Shown: positions 52,283 through 61,962, counted from the first letter of the stretch. The stretch: 64,000 nt of DNA from Holophagales bacterium UBA2201 (GCA_002327305.1 DCUZ01000016.1:24527-88526), one strand, 5' to 3'. The notes: generated by a model not told the origin, from the sequence alone. Program-made: numbers and translations.

Positions 52283-53063
52283 GGGGGTGATCCCTCCGGT
52301 GCCGGCGGGTGGAAACGACGAGATAGAGGACGAACAGCCCCAGGAAGACCAGGGTGATCGTGCCGGTGACCCGCAGTAGGTTCAGCGTGTACTTCTTCGC
52401 CCCCGCGTCATAGGAGAAGCAATAGAGGAGGACCGTGCGGATGCTGGGGCCGGTCCGCCCCTCGGCCGCCTCCGTCAGGGCCATCTTGAGGTCGAAGGGG
52501 AGGAAGGAGATGCCGTAGAGATAGCGGACGACCTTGCGCTGGGGGGAAAGGATGGTGAGCACCGCGGGGTGGTTGAACTCCTCCCCCGCCTTCTGGAACC
52601 GGAACCCCACGGCGTCCGTGAGGGTCCCGATGGTTTCCGTGTCGGCCGTCAGGAAGCGCCACGCCCCGGGGGGGAAGGGGGTGTGCCGTTCGAACGCCTT
52701 CAGCATGTTGTCCCGCTTGCGCGCCGCCATCGCCGGGGTTTCCGTCGCGTCGAAACTGACGGAAAGGAGGCGATAATCCTGCCCGGGAACCGCGTCGAGC
52801 CGGTCGAAGGCGTCCACCATGCCGCTCATCAGGGGGCCGCAGATGGCCGGACAGTCGTAATACACCAGCGCCAGGGCGGTGGGCCGGTCCACCAGCTCGC
52901 CCAGGGTCACCTTGTTCCCCTCTTCGTCGAGGAAGGCGAGGTCCGCCGGCAGGACCGCCCCGAGGCGCTCGTCCACGCCCACGGAGACCGTCTGGGCCGC
53001 CGAGGGGACGGGCGCAAGGAGGACCATTATGATTAGGATTGCCAAGAAATGCGGGACCTTCAT
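52272..53063 (-). CDS. SCO1/SenC-type copper chaperone for the CuA centre
   Basis: 263 residues: signal peptide, thioredoxin-like fold with copper-binding YYDCPAICG (CxxxC) and FNHPAV (His ligand), and an added C-terminal membrane helix (about 228-250). First gene of the respiratory operon; aaggag-type ribosome site. Confidence 0.92.
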   Translation of the reverse strand: MKVPHFLAILIIMVLLAPVPSAAQTVSVGVDERLGAVLPADLAFLDEEGNKVTLGELVDRPTALALVYYDCPAICGPLMSGMVDAFDRLDAVPGQDYRLLSVSFDATETPAMAARKRDNMLKAFERHTPFPPGAWRFLTADTETIGTLTDAVGFRFQKAGEEFNHPAVLTILSPQRKVVRYLYGISFLPFDLKMALTEAAEGRTGPSIRTVLLYCFSYDAGAKKYTLNLLRVTGTITLVFLGLFVLYLVVSTRRHRRDHPHGQ

Positions 53064-53101
53064 TCAGGGACGGGTCTCCTTCCGGGCGTCGTTGGCCGCC
53101 A

Positions 53102-53110
53102 ATTATAACA
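53102..53110 (-). promoter_or_regulatory. Extended -10 TGTTATAAT of the respiratory operon
   Basis: Minus-strand TGTTATAAT, 39 bases upstream of the sco start. It would drive the whole twelve-gene Sco-caa3-complex III unit. Confidence 0.6.
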
Positions 53111-53391
53111 TTTGGAACCGGAGGCGGCCGACCTCACCGGCCCCTTCAAGGGGACCCGCGCCGAGGCGCGCTGGGACCATTCGCCGACGGCAGGGGGGGA
53201 GCGGCGGGCACCGGCGTTCGCCCGGCGGCACGATGCGCGGGAGCGTTTCCCCGTCTCCGTCACCGGGCGACAGGTCGGCAGGGCCCGGGACCTTTTCATG
53301 GCCCTCGACGGGGCTGGCTGTCGCGGCGCCCTCCACGCCTCCATCTTCCACGCCATCGAGTGCTGTGCCAAGGCGGGACCGGCGAGGCCCC
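53111..53391. other. Spacer between the lipoprotein gene and the respiratory operon promoter
   Basis: About 280 GC-rich bases. A plus-strand frame runs through it (53112-53456) but has no ribosome site, no recognised domain and overlaps the next gene, so I do not call it. Confidence 0.4.
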
Positions 53392-54528
53392 CTACTTGCC
53401 CACCGGAAGGGTCAGGACGGGGACCGGGGCCGGAATATCGCCCGCCTGGAGGGTGAAAAGGATCTCCACCAGGGTGAGATAGGCCTTGGAGTAAACGTCG
53501 GTGTCGCCGACATGGAACCAGTGGCCGCGGTAGGGGACGGCCAGAAAGGCGTCGGCGGGACGGGCGTCGGCGACGCGGATCCGGACCAGTCCCTGATGGA
53601 GCCCCCGGCGGTCGTTCAACGCATCGGTCGGCGGGGGATAAATGGCGTTGGCGGTCCGGCCCCGGTCGGCCTCGGGGGCTTCAGCGGCGTACCCCAGGTC
53701 GAACAGGACGAAATAGAAGCTCTTCATCCTCACCGGCACCAGCGGAGGATCGCCGGGCTCCGAAGGGCCCTTGAAATCCGACAGGGGGGTGAGACGCACC
53801 TCGGCCACGGGCCTTCCCCGGGCGTCGGGAACCCGGACGGGCTTGACCCCCAGGAGGGCCTCCACCGCGTCTCCCTCGGCACCGTCCAGGTAGCGCAGTT
53901 CCAGCAGGAGGTAGGAACCGGCGGTGTCGTCCTTCCCCATCCGGACGCACTCCAGGTCGCCCCGCTTCTCCAGCCGTCCCAGCGCCTCCCCCAGGTCGAG
54001 GAAGCGGCCGTAGGACTCCAACCCGGCCGGTTCTGCGGTGGCTGAAGGGCAGAAATTGATGTGGTCCCCGATCTGCTGGACGAGGACCCATAGGAGGGAC
54101 TGGATGGAGAACTTGGCCCGGCTCAACAGGAGAAGGCGGTCCAGGCCGATCTCCGCGAGCATCTGCTTGGCGAAGGCCTCCCCCTGCAGGGGGGCATAGG
54201 AGATGACCGGGCTCTCGGAATACCCCGCGCCGAGGGTGGCGCCGAGAAGTTGATCGGTCCCGGCCCCCGGGGGGCTGTCCCACTGCCCTTGCATTCCCGC
54301 GGTGGCGGAGAAACCGAAGGAGGCGGAGACCGCACCCACCTGGAGAAAGAACAAGGGCTCGAAGTACTTGGCCCGCACCATGTTCAGGAGCAGTTCCTCG
54401 GCGTTGCTCCGGTGGAGCCCCATGTTATAGGCGTAGCGGTTCCCCCTCACGACCCTGGGGCCGAAGGAGCAGGCGGCGAGGCCGAGGCAAAGGCCGCACG
54501 CGACGACCCTGACGGTGGACCGGTTCAT
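53392..54528 (-). CDS. Lipoprotein of unknown function
   Basis: 378 residues, with signal peptide and classic lipobox LAAC near residue 20. The N-terminal part has RYAYNMGLHRSNAEELLLNMVRAKY; a middle part with FSIQSLLWVLVQQIGDHI and a final beta-rich region follow. The ELLLNMVRAKYFEP stretch is seen in a family of hypothetical lipoproteins common in Proteobacteria-like genomes; no function is known to me. Confidence 0.65.
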   Translation of the reverse strand: MNRSTVRVVACGLCLGLAACSFGPRVVRGNRYAYNMGLHRSNAEELLLNMVRAKYFEPLFFLQVGAVSASFGFSATAGMQGQWDSPPGAGTDQLLGATLGAGYSESPVISYAPLQGEAFAKQMLAEIGLDRLLLLSRAKFSIQSLLWVLVQQIGDHINFCPSATAEPAGLESYGRFLDLGEALGRLEKRGDLECVRMGKDDTAGSYLLLELRYLDGAEGDAVEALLGVKPVRVPDARGRPVAEVRLTPLSDFKGPSEPGDPPLVPVRMKSFYFVLFDLGYAAEAPEADRGRTANAIYPPPTDALNDRRGLHQGLVRIRVADARPADAFLAVPYRGHWFHVGDTDVYSKAYLTLVEILFTLQAGDIPAPVPVLTLPVGK

Positions 54529-54645
54529 GATGCCCCCTTTCCGGCGGCTCCGTCCCGCCGGGCGGGGGGAGCGCCTTCTTTCGCGTTCACCCCCAATGTA
54601 GCGAAAGGGAGGCGGGTTGTCAACGGCCGGCGGACCCCCTTTTCC

Positions 54646-54664
54646 CGCCGCCGGTCCGGCGGCG
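54646..54664 (-). other. GC hairpin right after a stop codon
   Basis: Near-perfect palindrome cgccgccggtccggcggcg directly behind the stop codon of the 54665-56284 gene. No T-run, so it may be a weak terminator or mRNA end-stabiliser. Confidence 0.4.
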
Positions 54665-56284
54665 CTATGGGATCACCTCCACCCGGTCCCAGAGCACTTG
54701 GTCCGAATCGCCCCGGACGAAAATCGCCTCGCGGCCGAGTCGGACGCGCCGGTAGGGGCCCAGGAACGGCTCGGCCTCCGCGGGGTCGCCCCACAACTGA
54801 AGGATGACGTCGGGACGCAGTTCCCCGATGGAGCGGGCGTAGTCCCACTTGAGGTGGCCGGGGTAGAAATAGGTCCACCGGGAGCGGGTGATGTTGTTCT
54901 GGGCGAAGAGGCCCGGATGGGCGTCGTAGGTCCGCATGGGGCCGCGGGCCACGACGGGATCGTTCTTTCCCGTCAGGTCCACGCAGGGGAGAGCGGTGAA
55001 ATAGGGGACGATGCCCCCCCACGCCACCGCCACCACCGCCCCGGGGCGGGTGACGGAGCGGATGAACCGCCCCGCCTCAAACTGCTTCTTGTTGCTGGGC
55101 ATGTCCAGCAGCGGCTTGAGGGAGAGCCACTGCCCCGCCGAGGCCACGGCGTAAGGGGAATTCAGGTTGAAGATCAATAGAACGGCCAGGGGGACCGCCG
55201 CCCACCCCATCCACCGGCGGGCCCCGGGCCTCCATCCCGCCAGGGCGCGCCACCCGTGCGAGAGGGCCAGCCCCAGCAGGACGAACAGCAGGGGCATCCC
55301 CACCAGGACGAAACGATTGCCCAGACCCCAGAACTCCCAACTGTCCCCCCCCACCCATACGCTGTAGAACATCTGCGCCGCCGGAAGGGTCACGAGGGGC
55401 AGGAGGAAACGATCGCGCCTCAGGAAAGGGGCGAGAAAAGCCAGGAAAAAGAGGGCCAGGTTGCTCCGCCAGAGGAAATCCCACAGCACCAGCGCCCCCC
55501 GCGCCACCCGCAGGAAGAGGGGGTAGCCCGTCATCTTCAGGTAATAGGGGTTGGGCAGCCATTCGCCGTAGTAGGCCAGGCGGAGGGCCGTCTGGACCCC
55601 CAGGAACGCCAGGAGGACCGCCGCGCCGGCCGCCACCGCCCGCCACCGGATGGGTTTGCCGGGGAGGAAGAAACAGACGAGGAGAACGGCGGCCCCCACC
55701 GCCACATCCAGCCGCACCCAGGTCCCCGCCCCCAGCAGGACCAGCGCCCCGACGGGAGGGCGCCCCGCCCTGAGGGCCCGGACCGTCCAAAGGGCGGAGA
55801 TCGAGAAAATCAGGGTGATGACGCTCACCTCGAACCCGAGGGCCGAGTAGAGGTTCAGGGGGAAATAGAGGGCGGTGGCGGCGGCCGCGACCAGGCCCGC
55901 GGCGGGAAGGTCGGGCGCCGCGGTGCGGGCCAGGGCCCGCACGGCGAAAAGGTTGGCCATCAGGAAGAGGAGGCCGGCGATCTGAACGGCGAGAGAGGCG
56001 GTGGCGGCGGAAAATCCCACCCGGTGGACCCCCGCCATCAAAAGCATCCAGAGGGGGTTTGAATACCCCTCCACCCGCTCCCCCCCCGGGTTCCACACGG
56101 CGCCGTGGCCGTCGGCCAGGTTGCGCGCGTACCGCATGGAGATCATCTCGTCGTCGGCGAGGCAGAAGACGCGTGCGCCCTCCACCACGAAACTCGATCG
56201 ATGGATGAGGGCGGCGCCGTGGAGCAACTGCGCCAGAAGGATGCACAGGAAAAGGGTCCGATCCCATCGTCCGGGGGCGCTCAC
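54665..56284 (-). CDS. GT-C type glycosyltransferase-like membrane protein
   Basis: About 539 residues with ten to eleven helices. After helix 1 the first loop carries FCLADDEMISMRYARNLADG, with the acidic pair (DD or DE) characteristic of GT-C transferases, followed by ERVEGYSNPLWMLL; this is common in bacterial glycosyltransferase 39-like proteins. The C-terminal soluble domain is likely extracytoplasmic. GTG 56284 is preferred: a TACCAT (56292-56297) places the transcription start at this codon, and the ORF upstream has no further starts of note. Confidence 0.75.
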   Translation of the reverse strand: MSAPGRWDRTLFLCILLAQLLHGAALIHRSSFVVEGARVFCLADDEMISMRYARNLADGHGAVWNPGGERVEGYSNPLWMLLMAGVHRVGFSAATASLAVQIAGLLFLMANLFAVRALARTAAPDLPAAGLVAAAATALYFPLNLYSALGFEVSVITLIFSISALWTVRALRAGRPPVGALVLLGAGTWVRLDVAVGAAVLLVCFFLPGKPIRWRAVAAGAAVLLAFLGVQTALRLAYYGEWLPNPYYLKMTGYPLFLRVARGALVLWDFLWRSNLALFFLAFLAPFLRRDRFLLPLVTLPAAQMFYSVWVGGDSWEFWGLGNRFVLVGMPLLFVLLGLALSHGWRALAGWRPGARRWMGWAAVPLAVLLIFNLNSPYAVASAGQWLSLKPLLDMPSNKKQFEAGRFIRSVTRPGAVVAVAWGGIVPYFTALPCVDLTGKNDPVVARGPMRTYDAHPGLFAQNNITRSRWTYFYPGHLKWDYARSIGELRPDVILQLWGDPAEAEPFLGPYRRVRLGREAIFVRGDSDQVLWDRVEVIP

Positions 56285-56291
56285 GACGAAA

Positions 56292-56297
56292 ATGGTA
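56292..56297 (-). promoter_or_regulatory. -10-like TACCAT, predicted leaderless start
   Basis: Minus-strand TACCAT ends eight bases before GTG 56284, leaving no room for a ribosome site. Confidence 0.35.
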
Positions 56298-56459
56298 GCC
56301 CCTCCCGCCCCCCCTGTCAACCGGGGCCGGCGTCAGGAGGCGGGAAGCGGGGGGAAGGAAGCGGGGAAAAAAAGGAGAAATGGAAGCGGTCCGCCTGCCC
56401 ACTTCGGAGCGCCACCGAAAGGGCTAAGGCGGGGGTGTCCGGCCCTTCCACGGTCCCTT

Positions 56460-57416
56460 TCAGCGGACCAGCGCCTCCAGCCCCCCCCCGTCCTCCCACC
56501 GCGAGCGGAAGCGGGCGACGAATTCCTTCGGTGCATAGGCGTGGCTCTGCGGCCCCACCCCTTCCAGGCAACAGGTCGCGGCCAGGGCCCCGACCCGGCC
56601 GCAGAGGTTCCAATCCAGCCCGTGGCTCAGGGCCGTGAGGAATCCCCCTCTGAAGGCGTCGCCCACGCCGGTGGGGTCCACCACCGCCCGGGGGGGGAAC
56701 ACCGGGACGGCGATCTCCTCGCCGCCGGCGAAAACGGCCGCCCCCGCTTCGCCCCGCGTTTCCACCAGGATTTCCACCCGCTCGAGGACGCCCGCCCGGT
56801 CCAGCCCCGTCTTCTTGCACACCAGGCCGAACTCGTAGTCGTTGACGAAGAGGAACCGCGCGCCCGTCAGCCCCCGGGCCAGGTCCGCCCCCTCCAGCCG
56901 CGCCACCTGCTGGCCGGGATCGTACAGGTAGGGGATATCGAGGTCGCGGCACTCGGCGGCGAACTTGTCCATCGCCTGGGGGTCGTTGGGGGAAATGACC
57001 ACCAGGTCGGGGCGGGGGACGACGGCGGCGACCGACTGCCGCCCGGCGTCGGCCATGGCCCCCGTGTAAAAACTGGCGATCTGGGCGTTGTCCCGGTCGG
57101 TGGTGGCGAAGAACGAGGCGGTGAACTTGCCCGCCACCGTCTCCATCAAGGCGGTGTCCACCCCGGCCCCTTCCAAAAATTGGCGGTATTCGGCGAAGTC
57201 CACCCCCACGGTGGCCATGACCCGGGGACGCCCCCCCAAAAGGGCCATGGTGTAGGCGATGTTGGGGGCGGTCCCCCCCCGTCGTCTCTCCATGGAGTCC
57301 ACCAGGAAGGACAAACTGACATGCCCCAGCATTTGAGGCAGGAGGAGGTCCTTGAAGAGACCGGGGAACTGCATCAGGTAATCGAAAGCGACGGAACCGG
57401 TGATCAGAACTTGCAT
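56460..57416 (-). CDS. PfkB-family sugar/nucleoside kinase (adenosine-kinase-like)
   Basis: 318 residues. Early signature GGTAPNIAYTMALLG, and C-terminal DPTGVGDAFRGGF with the catalytic Asp and anion hole. VNDYEFGLV and the length fit the adenosine/ribokinase branch. ATG 57416 has aaggag six bases upstream. Possible role in purine salvage with mtnP, though the genes are far apart. The substrate is not certain. Confidence 0.88.
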   Translation of the reverse strand: MQVLITGSVAFDYLMQFPGLFKDLLLPQMLGHVSLSFLVDSMERRRGGTAPNIAYTMALLGGRPRVMATVGVDFAEYRQFLEGAGVDTALMETVAGKFTASFFATTDRDNAQIASFYTGAMADAGRQSVAAVVPRPDLVVISPNDPQAMDKFAAECRDLDIPYLYDPGQQVARLEGADLARGLTGARFLFVNDYEFGLVCKKTGLDRAGVLERVEILVETRGEAGAAVFAGGEEIAVPVFPPRAVVDPTGVGDAFRGGFLTALSHGLDWNLCGRVGALAATCCLEGVGPQSHAYAPKEFVARFRSRWEDGGGLEALVR

Positions 57417-57597
57417 GTCGGACTCCTTCAACAGCCCCGGGGGGCGGAAATTGGGCGGCTGGTGAGTTTAACAGGGGGGTGAGTGATTGTCAAACCTTTT
57501 ATTCGCAAGCATTTGCGCCGCCGCCTGCAAAGATCGGGGCCTTGGGCCCTCCCGAAGGGCGCCGGACCGTTCGAAATGGCGCAAAGCGCTGATTTTA

Positions 57598-57606
57598 TGG
57601 TATAAT
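57598..57606 (+). promoter_or_regulatory. Extended -10 TGGTATAAT of the DUF164-hutI operon
   Basis: TGGTATAAT ends eight bases before ATG 57614, so the mRNA would start at or next to the start codon. This appears to drive an eight-gene operon. Confidence 0.6.
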
Positions 57607-57613
57607 ATGGTTG

Positions 57614-58327
57614 ATGAACCCCGAGTTGAAAACCCTGGTTGAATTGCAGGACAATCTCTCCCAGCAAACGCGGATAACCCGCCAGCTCGAAAACCCCGAA
57701 ACCCTGCGGGCGGTCGCGGGGGAGTACGCCGCCGTCCTCAAGGTCAAAGAGGAGCACGAAGCCGCCCTGGAGGCCGCCAGGGCCGGAAAAAAGGCCCTCG
57801 AGGCCCAGGCGGAGGAGAAAAGAGGGCAGATCGCGGCCCTGCGCCAGCAGATGCAGATGGTGCGCAACCAAAAGGAATATTCGGCCATTCTCAATTCCAT
57901 TGACCAGATCCAGCGGGGCCTCACCCAGCACGATGAGGCCCTCAAGCAAAAGGGGGCGGCCGAAGAGGTCCAGCGCAAGGCCCTCGATGAGATCCTCCCC
58001 CGCTGGAACGACATCTCGGGCCGCCATGCCGGGTTGGAGGCCCAATGGTCGGGGCAGAAGCGGGCCCTGGAGGAGAAACTGGAGGCCCTCCGCCACGAGC
58101 AGAAGTTCCTGGAGCGGAACCTCCCCGAACCGGTGAAGGCCCTCTTCTGGAAGACCCACACACTGCGGCAGGGATTGGCGGTGGTCCCGGTGGTGCTGAA
58201 GGAGGGGCGCCCCGAGCACTCCTGTTCGGGATGCCACATCATCCTGCGGCCCCAGCAGTACGCCGACGTCGCCGCCGGCAAGGAGATCATCCGCTGTGAC
58301 CAATGCCAGAGAATCCTCTATGTCTGA
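57614..58327 (+). CDS. DUF164/CdsZ-type coiled coil with C4 zinc ribbon
   Basis: About 238 residues: a long antiparallel coiled coil (1-170) and a zinc ribbon with CSGC and CDQC at the end. The motif VRNQKEYSAILNSI is the family hallmark. Family members are thought to act in nucleic-acid or translation functions; the role is not settled. A TTG three bases earlier could also start. Overlaps the RNase HI gene. Confidence 0.85.
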   Translation: MNPELKTLVELQDNLSQQTRITRQLENPETLRAVAGEYAAVLKVKEEHEAALEAARAGKKALEAQAEEKRGQIAALRQQMQMVRNQKEYSAILNSIDQIQRGLTQHDEALKQKGAAEEVQRKALDEILPRWNDISGRHAGLEAQWSGQKRALEEKLEALRHEQKFLERNLPEPVKALFWKTHTLRQGLAVVPVVLKEGRPEHSCSGCHIILRPQQYADVAAGKEIIRCDQCQRILYV

Positions 58328-58733
58328 CGACCTGCGCGCGGTCATCTATGCCGACGGCGGGAGCCGGGGCAACCCCGGGGACGCGGCCTACGGGGTCGTC
58401 ATCCAGCGCGCCGGCCGGACCATCCGCATGGGGCGCGCCCTCGGCATCGCCACCAACAACGAGGCCGAGTACCAGGCCCTCCTCGCGGGGCTGGACTGGG
58501 CCATCAAGGAGGGGATCGCCGACCTGACCGTTTTCACCGACAGCGAACTGGTGGTCAAGCAGGTGGGGGGAAAGTACAAGGTCAAGCACCCCAACCTCAA
58601 GCCCCTTTTCCTCGCGGTCCTGGAGCGCAAGCGCAAGATCAAGAAATTCAAGATCTACCACATCAAGCGGGAGCACAACACCGAGGCGGACGCCCTCGTC
58701 AACGAGGTGCTGGACGCCCGGGAAAAAGGATGA
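58320..58733 (+). CDS. Ribonuclease HI-like protein
   Basis: 137 residues. RNase H active site residues are all present: YADGGSRGN, NNEAEY, TDSELV and NTEADAL. Short form without a basic protrusion, like the RnhA-like proteins paired with DUF164. ATG 58320 overlaps the previous stop by eight bases. Confidence 0.92.
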   Translation: MSDDLRAVIYADGGSRGNPGDAAYGVVIQRAGRTIRMGRALGIATNNEAEYQALLAGLDWAIKEGIADLTVFTDSELVVKQVGGKYKVKHPNLKPLFLAVLERKRKIKKFKIYHIKREHNTEADALVNEVLDAREKG

Positions 58734-59407
58734 GTGTCAAAGACAAGCTCGCCGCCGTCCGGGAACGGATGGAGGCGGCCCAGGCCCGCGCGGGGCGCCG
58801 GGACGGGGTGACGCTGATCGGGGCCACCAAGGGGGCGGCGGTCCCCGTCCTGGAGGAGGCGCTGGAGGCCGGCCTCGACTGTTTCGGCGAGAACCGGATG
58901 CAGGAGGCCCTCCCCAAGATCGAGGCCCTGGCGGGACGCGGCGTCTCGTGGCACTTCATCGGCCACCTCCAGAAGAACAAGGCCCCGGCGGCCGCCCGGC
59001 ACTTCGCCATGGTCCAGAGCGTGGATTCGCCCGGCCTGGCCCTCAAGCTCCAGGGGGCGGCGCGGGAGATGGAGATGACCCTCCCCGTTTTGGTGGAGAT
59101 CAACATCGGGGGCGAGCCGGCCAAGACCGGCTGTGTCCCCGCGGACCTCCCCGCCCTCCTTGATGCCCTGGCGCGCTGCGAAAACCTGGTCTTCGAGGGG
59201 CTCATGGCGGTCCCCCCCTACCACCCCGACCCCGAGCGCATCCGCCCCCACTTCAGGCAGATGCGGGAGATCTTCGACCGCCTCGCCGGGGTCTTCCCCC
59301 GCGTGCGCCACCTTTCCATGGGAATGAGCGAGGACTTCGAGGCGGCCATCGAGGAAGGGGCGACCATGGTGCGCCTGGGCCGCGCCCTTTTCGGAGAACG
59401 GGCGTGA
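58730..59407 (+). CDS. yggS: PLP homeostasis protein (YggS/PROSC)
   Basis: 225 residues. PLP-binding Lys at 34 in LIGATKG, then GENRMQEA, WHFIGHLQKNKA and LSMGMSEDFEAAIEEG, all family motifs. Single-domain PLP-binding barrel. Four-base overlap on both sides. Confidence 0.95.
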   Translation: MSVKDKLAAVRERMEAAQARAGRRDGVTLIGATKGAAVPVLEEALEAGLDCFGENRMQEALPKIEALAGRGVSWHFIGHLQKNKAPAAARHFAMVQSVDSPGLALKLQGAAREMEMTLPVLVEINIGGEPAKTGCVPADLPALLDALARCENLVFEGLMAVPPYHPDPERIRPHFRQMREIFDRLAGVFPRVRHLSMGMSEDFEAAIEEGATMVRLGRALFGERA

Positions 59408-59700
59408 TCGGCCAGGCCTTCGTCCGCGCCGGCCTCACGGTCCTCATTGTCGCCGTCAGCGGCTACAAGTGGATCATCCTGGTCCGGGCCCTCCTCTCCT
59501 GGGTCAACCCCGATCCCCGTAATCCCATCGTCCGGCTCCTCGCCGCCCTCACCGAGCCCGTTCTCCGCCCGTTCCGCCGCATCCTCCCCCCAGGCCGGCT
59601 GGGGGGGATAGATGTATCGCCTATTTTCGCCTTTTTTCTCCTCTACTTCCTTGAAGTATTTCTCAAAGAGGTTTATTATTCCGCCGGGAGGCCTATATGA
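59404..59700 (+). CDS. yggT: YggT-family membrane protein
   Basis: 98 residues with two helices; the motif VNPDPRNPIVRLL and EPVLRPFRRILPP define the family. Usually follows yggS and precedes divIVA, as here. Confidence 0.92.
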   Translation: MIGQAFVRAGLTVLIVAVSGYKWIILVRALLSWVNPDPRNPIVRLLAALTEPVLRPFRRILPPGRLGGIDVSPIFAFFLLYFLEVFLKEVYYSAGRPI

Positions 59701-60206
59701 GCATTAAATGGAGTCCAATGGAGATCCAGCAGATGACCTTTCCCGTGGTCAAAAAGGGGTTCGATCCGGAGGAGGTGCGCTCCGCCCTCCTCTCCCTGGC
59801 CGAACAGGCCGAGTACCTGATGCGGGAGCGGGAGGAGCTGAAGGGCCAGGTGGCCATTCTCACCGAGCAGGTGACGGAGTTCATGAAACGGGAGACGATC
59901 CTCAAGGAGACGCTCCTGACCGCCCAAAAAATGTCCAAGGAGATCAGGGAGCAGGCCGAGCGGGAGGCCGACCTCACCCTCAAGGAGGCCGAACTCCAGG
60001 CCGAAAAGATCTCCCATCAGGCCCTCCAGCGCCTCAACGGCCTCGACCAGGCCATCAAGGAGCTGAAGTTCCTCCGCCAGCGGTACCTGATGGACCTGGA
60101 GCAGACCATCGCCCGGTTCAGCCAGTTTCTCGGCGAGGAGAAGGACCGCCAGCGGGAACTGAACGCCATCGTCACCCCGGCCATCAAGAGCTCGGAGAGC
60201 CGCTGA
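59697..60206 (+). CDS. divIVA: DivIVA-domain protein
   Basis: 169 residues. The lipid-binding N-terminus is MEIQQMTFPVVKKGFDPEEVRSAL-like, followed by coiled coil. Polar or septal scaffold in other bacteria. Overlaps yggT (ATGA) and hutI (TGATG). Confidence 0.9.
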   Translation: MSIKWSPMEIQQMTFPVVKKGFDPEEVRSALLSLAEQAEYLMREREELKGQVAILTEQVTEFMKRETILKETLLTAQKMSKEIREQAEREADLTLKEAELQAEKISHQALQRLNGLDQAIKELKFLRQRYLMDLEQTIARFSQFLGEEKDRQRELNAIVTPAIKSSESR

Positions 60207-61456
60207 TGCTGCTCATCCAGGACCTGGCCCAACTCGTCACCCACAAGGGGACCGCCGCCGCGGGCGGCGAGACGCAGGACCAGCTCACCGTCCTCGAGGG
60301 GCGCTCCATCCTGATCAAGGGAGAGAAGATCGCCGCCATCGGCACCACCGAGACCCTCCTCAAGCGCCATCCGGAGGCCAAGCGGGCCCCCAAGATCCAG
60401 GGCAAGAAACTGATCGCCCTCCCCGGGCTGGTGGACCCCCACACCCACCTCCCGTGGATGGGGAACCGGCGGCAGGAGTTCAACCTCCGCCTCCGCGGCG
60501 TCACCTACGTGGACATCGCCAAGAAAGGGGGCGGCATCCTCAACACCCTCCAGGCGGTGCGCGAGGCGACGCCGAAAGCCCTCACCCGGGCCACCGTTGA
60601 TCGGGCCCTCTCGTGCCTCCAGTACGGGGTCACCACCGTGGAGGCCAAGAGCGGCTACGGCCTCTCCCTCAAGGACGAGATCAAGCAGTTGGAGGCGATC
60701 CGGGACGCCCAGGCGGAGGTCCCCCTGCGGCTGGTCCCCACCCTCCTGGCGGCCCACGAGCTCCCTCCGGAATACCGGACCGACCGCCGCGCCTTCATCG
60801 ACCTCATCGTCCGGAGCATCATCCCGGAGGTGTCCAGCCGGAAACTGGCCGCCTTCTGCGATGTCTTCTGCGAAAAGGGGTTCTTCTCCCCCGAGGAGGC
60901 CTTCCGCATCCTCCAGGCCGCGGGCCGGCACGGCCTCAAGCCCCGCCTCCACGCCGACGAGTTCGTCTCCAGCGGGGCCGCGGAGGTGGCGGGGCATCTG
61001 CGGGCGCTGTCGGCCGACCACCTCAACTTCCCCTCCGACGCCGGCCTCAGGGCCATGGCCAAGGCAGGGACCGTGGCGGTCCTCCTCCCCGGCGCCTCCA
61101 TGTTCCTCCTCCACCGCCACCATCCCAATGTTTCCGACCTGCGCAAGCACGGCATCCCCATGGCCATCGGCACCGACGCCAACCCGGGTTCCTCCCCCAC
61201 CACCAACCTCCTCCTCGTCATGCGCCTCGGGAGCTTTCTCTACGGCATGTCGGCCGAGGCGGCCATCACCGCCGTCACCCTCAACGCCGCCGCCTCGCTG
61301 AACCTGGCCGGGGAGACCGGCACCCTGGAGACCGGCAAGCTGGCCGACCTATCGCTGTGGGCCGTCCCGCACTACCTGGACCTGTTCTACCACTACGGCG
61401 ACAATCCCCTCGCCTACACCATCTGCAGGGGAAAGGTCGCCTTCCAAAAACGCTGA
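60206..61456 (+). CDS. hutI: Imidazolonepropionase (histidine degradation)
   Basis: 416 residues, amidohydrolase fold. Metal site DPHTHLPW; RLHADEF; SADHLNF; and GTDANPGSS, the HutI signature. Other hut genes are absent from the window, so the rest of the pathway must be elsewhere. ATG 60206 overlaps the divIVA stop. Confidence 0.95.
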   Translation: MLLIQDLAQLVTHKGTAAAGGETQDQLTVLEGRSILIKGEKIAAIGTTETLLKRHPEAKRAPKIQGKKLIALPGLVDPHTHLPWMGNRRQEFNLRLRGVTYVDIAKKGGGILNTLQAVREATPKALTRATVDRALSCLQYGVTTVEAKSGYGLSLKDEIKQLEAIRDAQAEVPLRLVPTLLAAHELPPEYRTDRRAFIDLIVRSIIPEVSSRKLAAFCDVFCEKGFFSPEEAFRILQAAGRHGLKPRLHADEFVSSGAAEVAGHLRALSADHLNFPSDAGLRAMAKAGTVAVLLPGASMFLLHRHHPNVSDLRKHGIPMAIGTDANPGSSPTTNLLLVMRLGSFLYGMSAEAAITAVTLNAAASLNLAGETGTLETGKLADLSLWAVPHYLDLFYHYGDNPLAYTICRGKVAFQKR

Positions 61457-61473
61457 ACCAAGACGGAGGGACC

Positions 61474-61962
61474 ATGAACGGAACCGACAAAGCCAAGGAG
61501 ATGCGCAACGCCCTTGAGCGCCTCGCCGCCCAGATCCCCGGATTCAAGGGGTTCATGGAGCGGGAGACCCGCCGCGAGGTGGACGCCCTGGAGCGGCAGG
61601 CCATGGCCGGCAGACTGTCCGACATCCGCCAGGCCCTCCTGGAGCGGGCCGACACCGGAGGGCTGGACGGGTTGAAGGGGCTGGGAGAAGTGGAGAAGGC
61701 CCTCGACGGGCTGGCCCAGGAGATCCGCTACGCCGACTACGGCTACACCGGGTTCTTCGACGTGGCCAAGGTGCACGAGGCGCAATTGGAGCAGGTGTAC
61801 GCTTTCGATCTGGAGTTCTGCGGGCAGATCGAGACCCTGGACGGGCTCGTGGAGTCCGGCGCCCCCGCGGGGGAGCTCCACCGGATGCTCAAGGAGATGC
61901 AGAAGGCCTTCGGCCGGCGCAAGGAACTGCTGGTCCAGGTGGTATCGGAGGTTCGGAAATGA
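61474..61962 (+). CDS. Helical protein paired with an SPFH/zinc-ribbon protein
   Basis: 162 residues, almost all charged helix (coiled coil), with a central [10 protein letters not shown]. Good ribosome site (ggaggg). Not recognised as a named family; it overlaps the SPFH gene by four bases and is likely its partner. Confidence 0.75.
   Translation: MNGTDKAKEMRNALERLAAQIPGFKGFMERETRREVDALERQAMAGRLSDIRQALLERADTGGLDGLKGLGEVEKALDGLAQEIRYADYGYTGFFDVAKVHEAQLEQVYAFDLEFCGQIETLDGLVESGAPAGELHRMLKEMQKAFGRRKELLVQVVSEVRK

Noticed and set aside
53112..53456. Plus-strand gene upstream of the lipoprotein
   Set aside because: No ribosome site, no homology recognised and it overlaps the 3' end of the lipoprotein gene.
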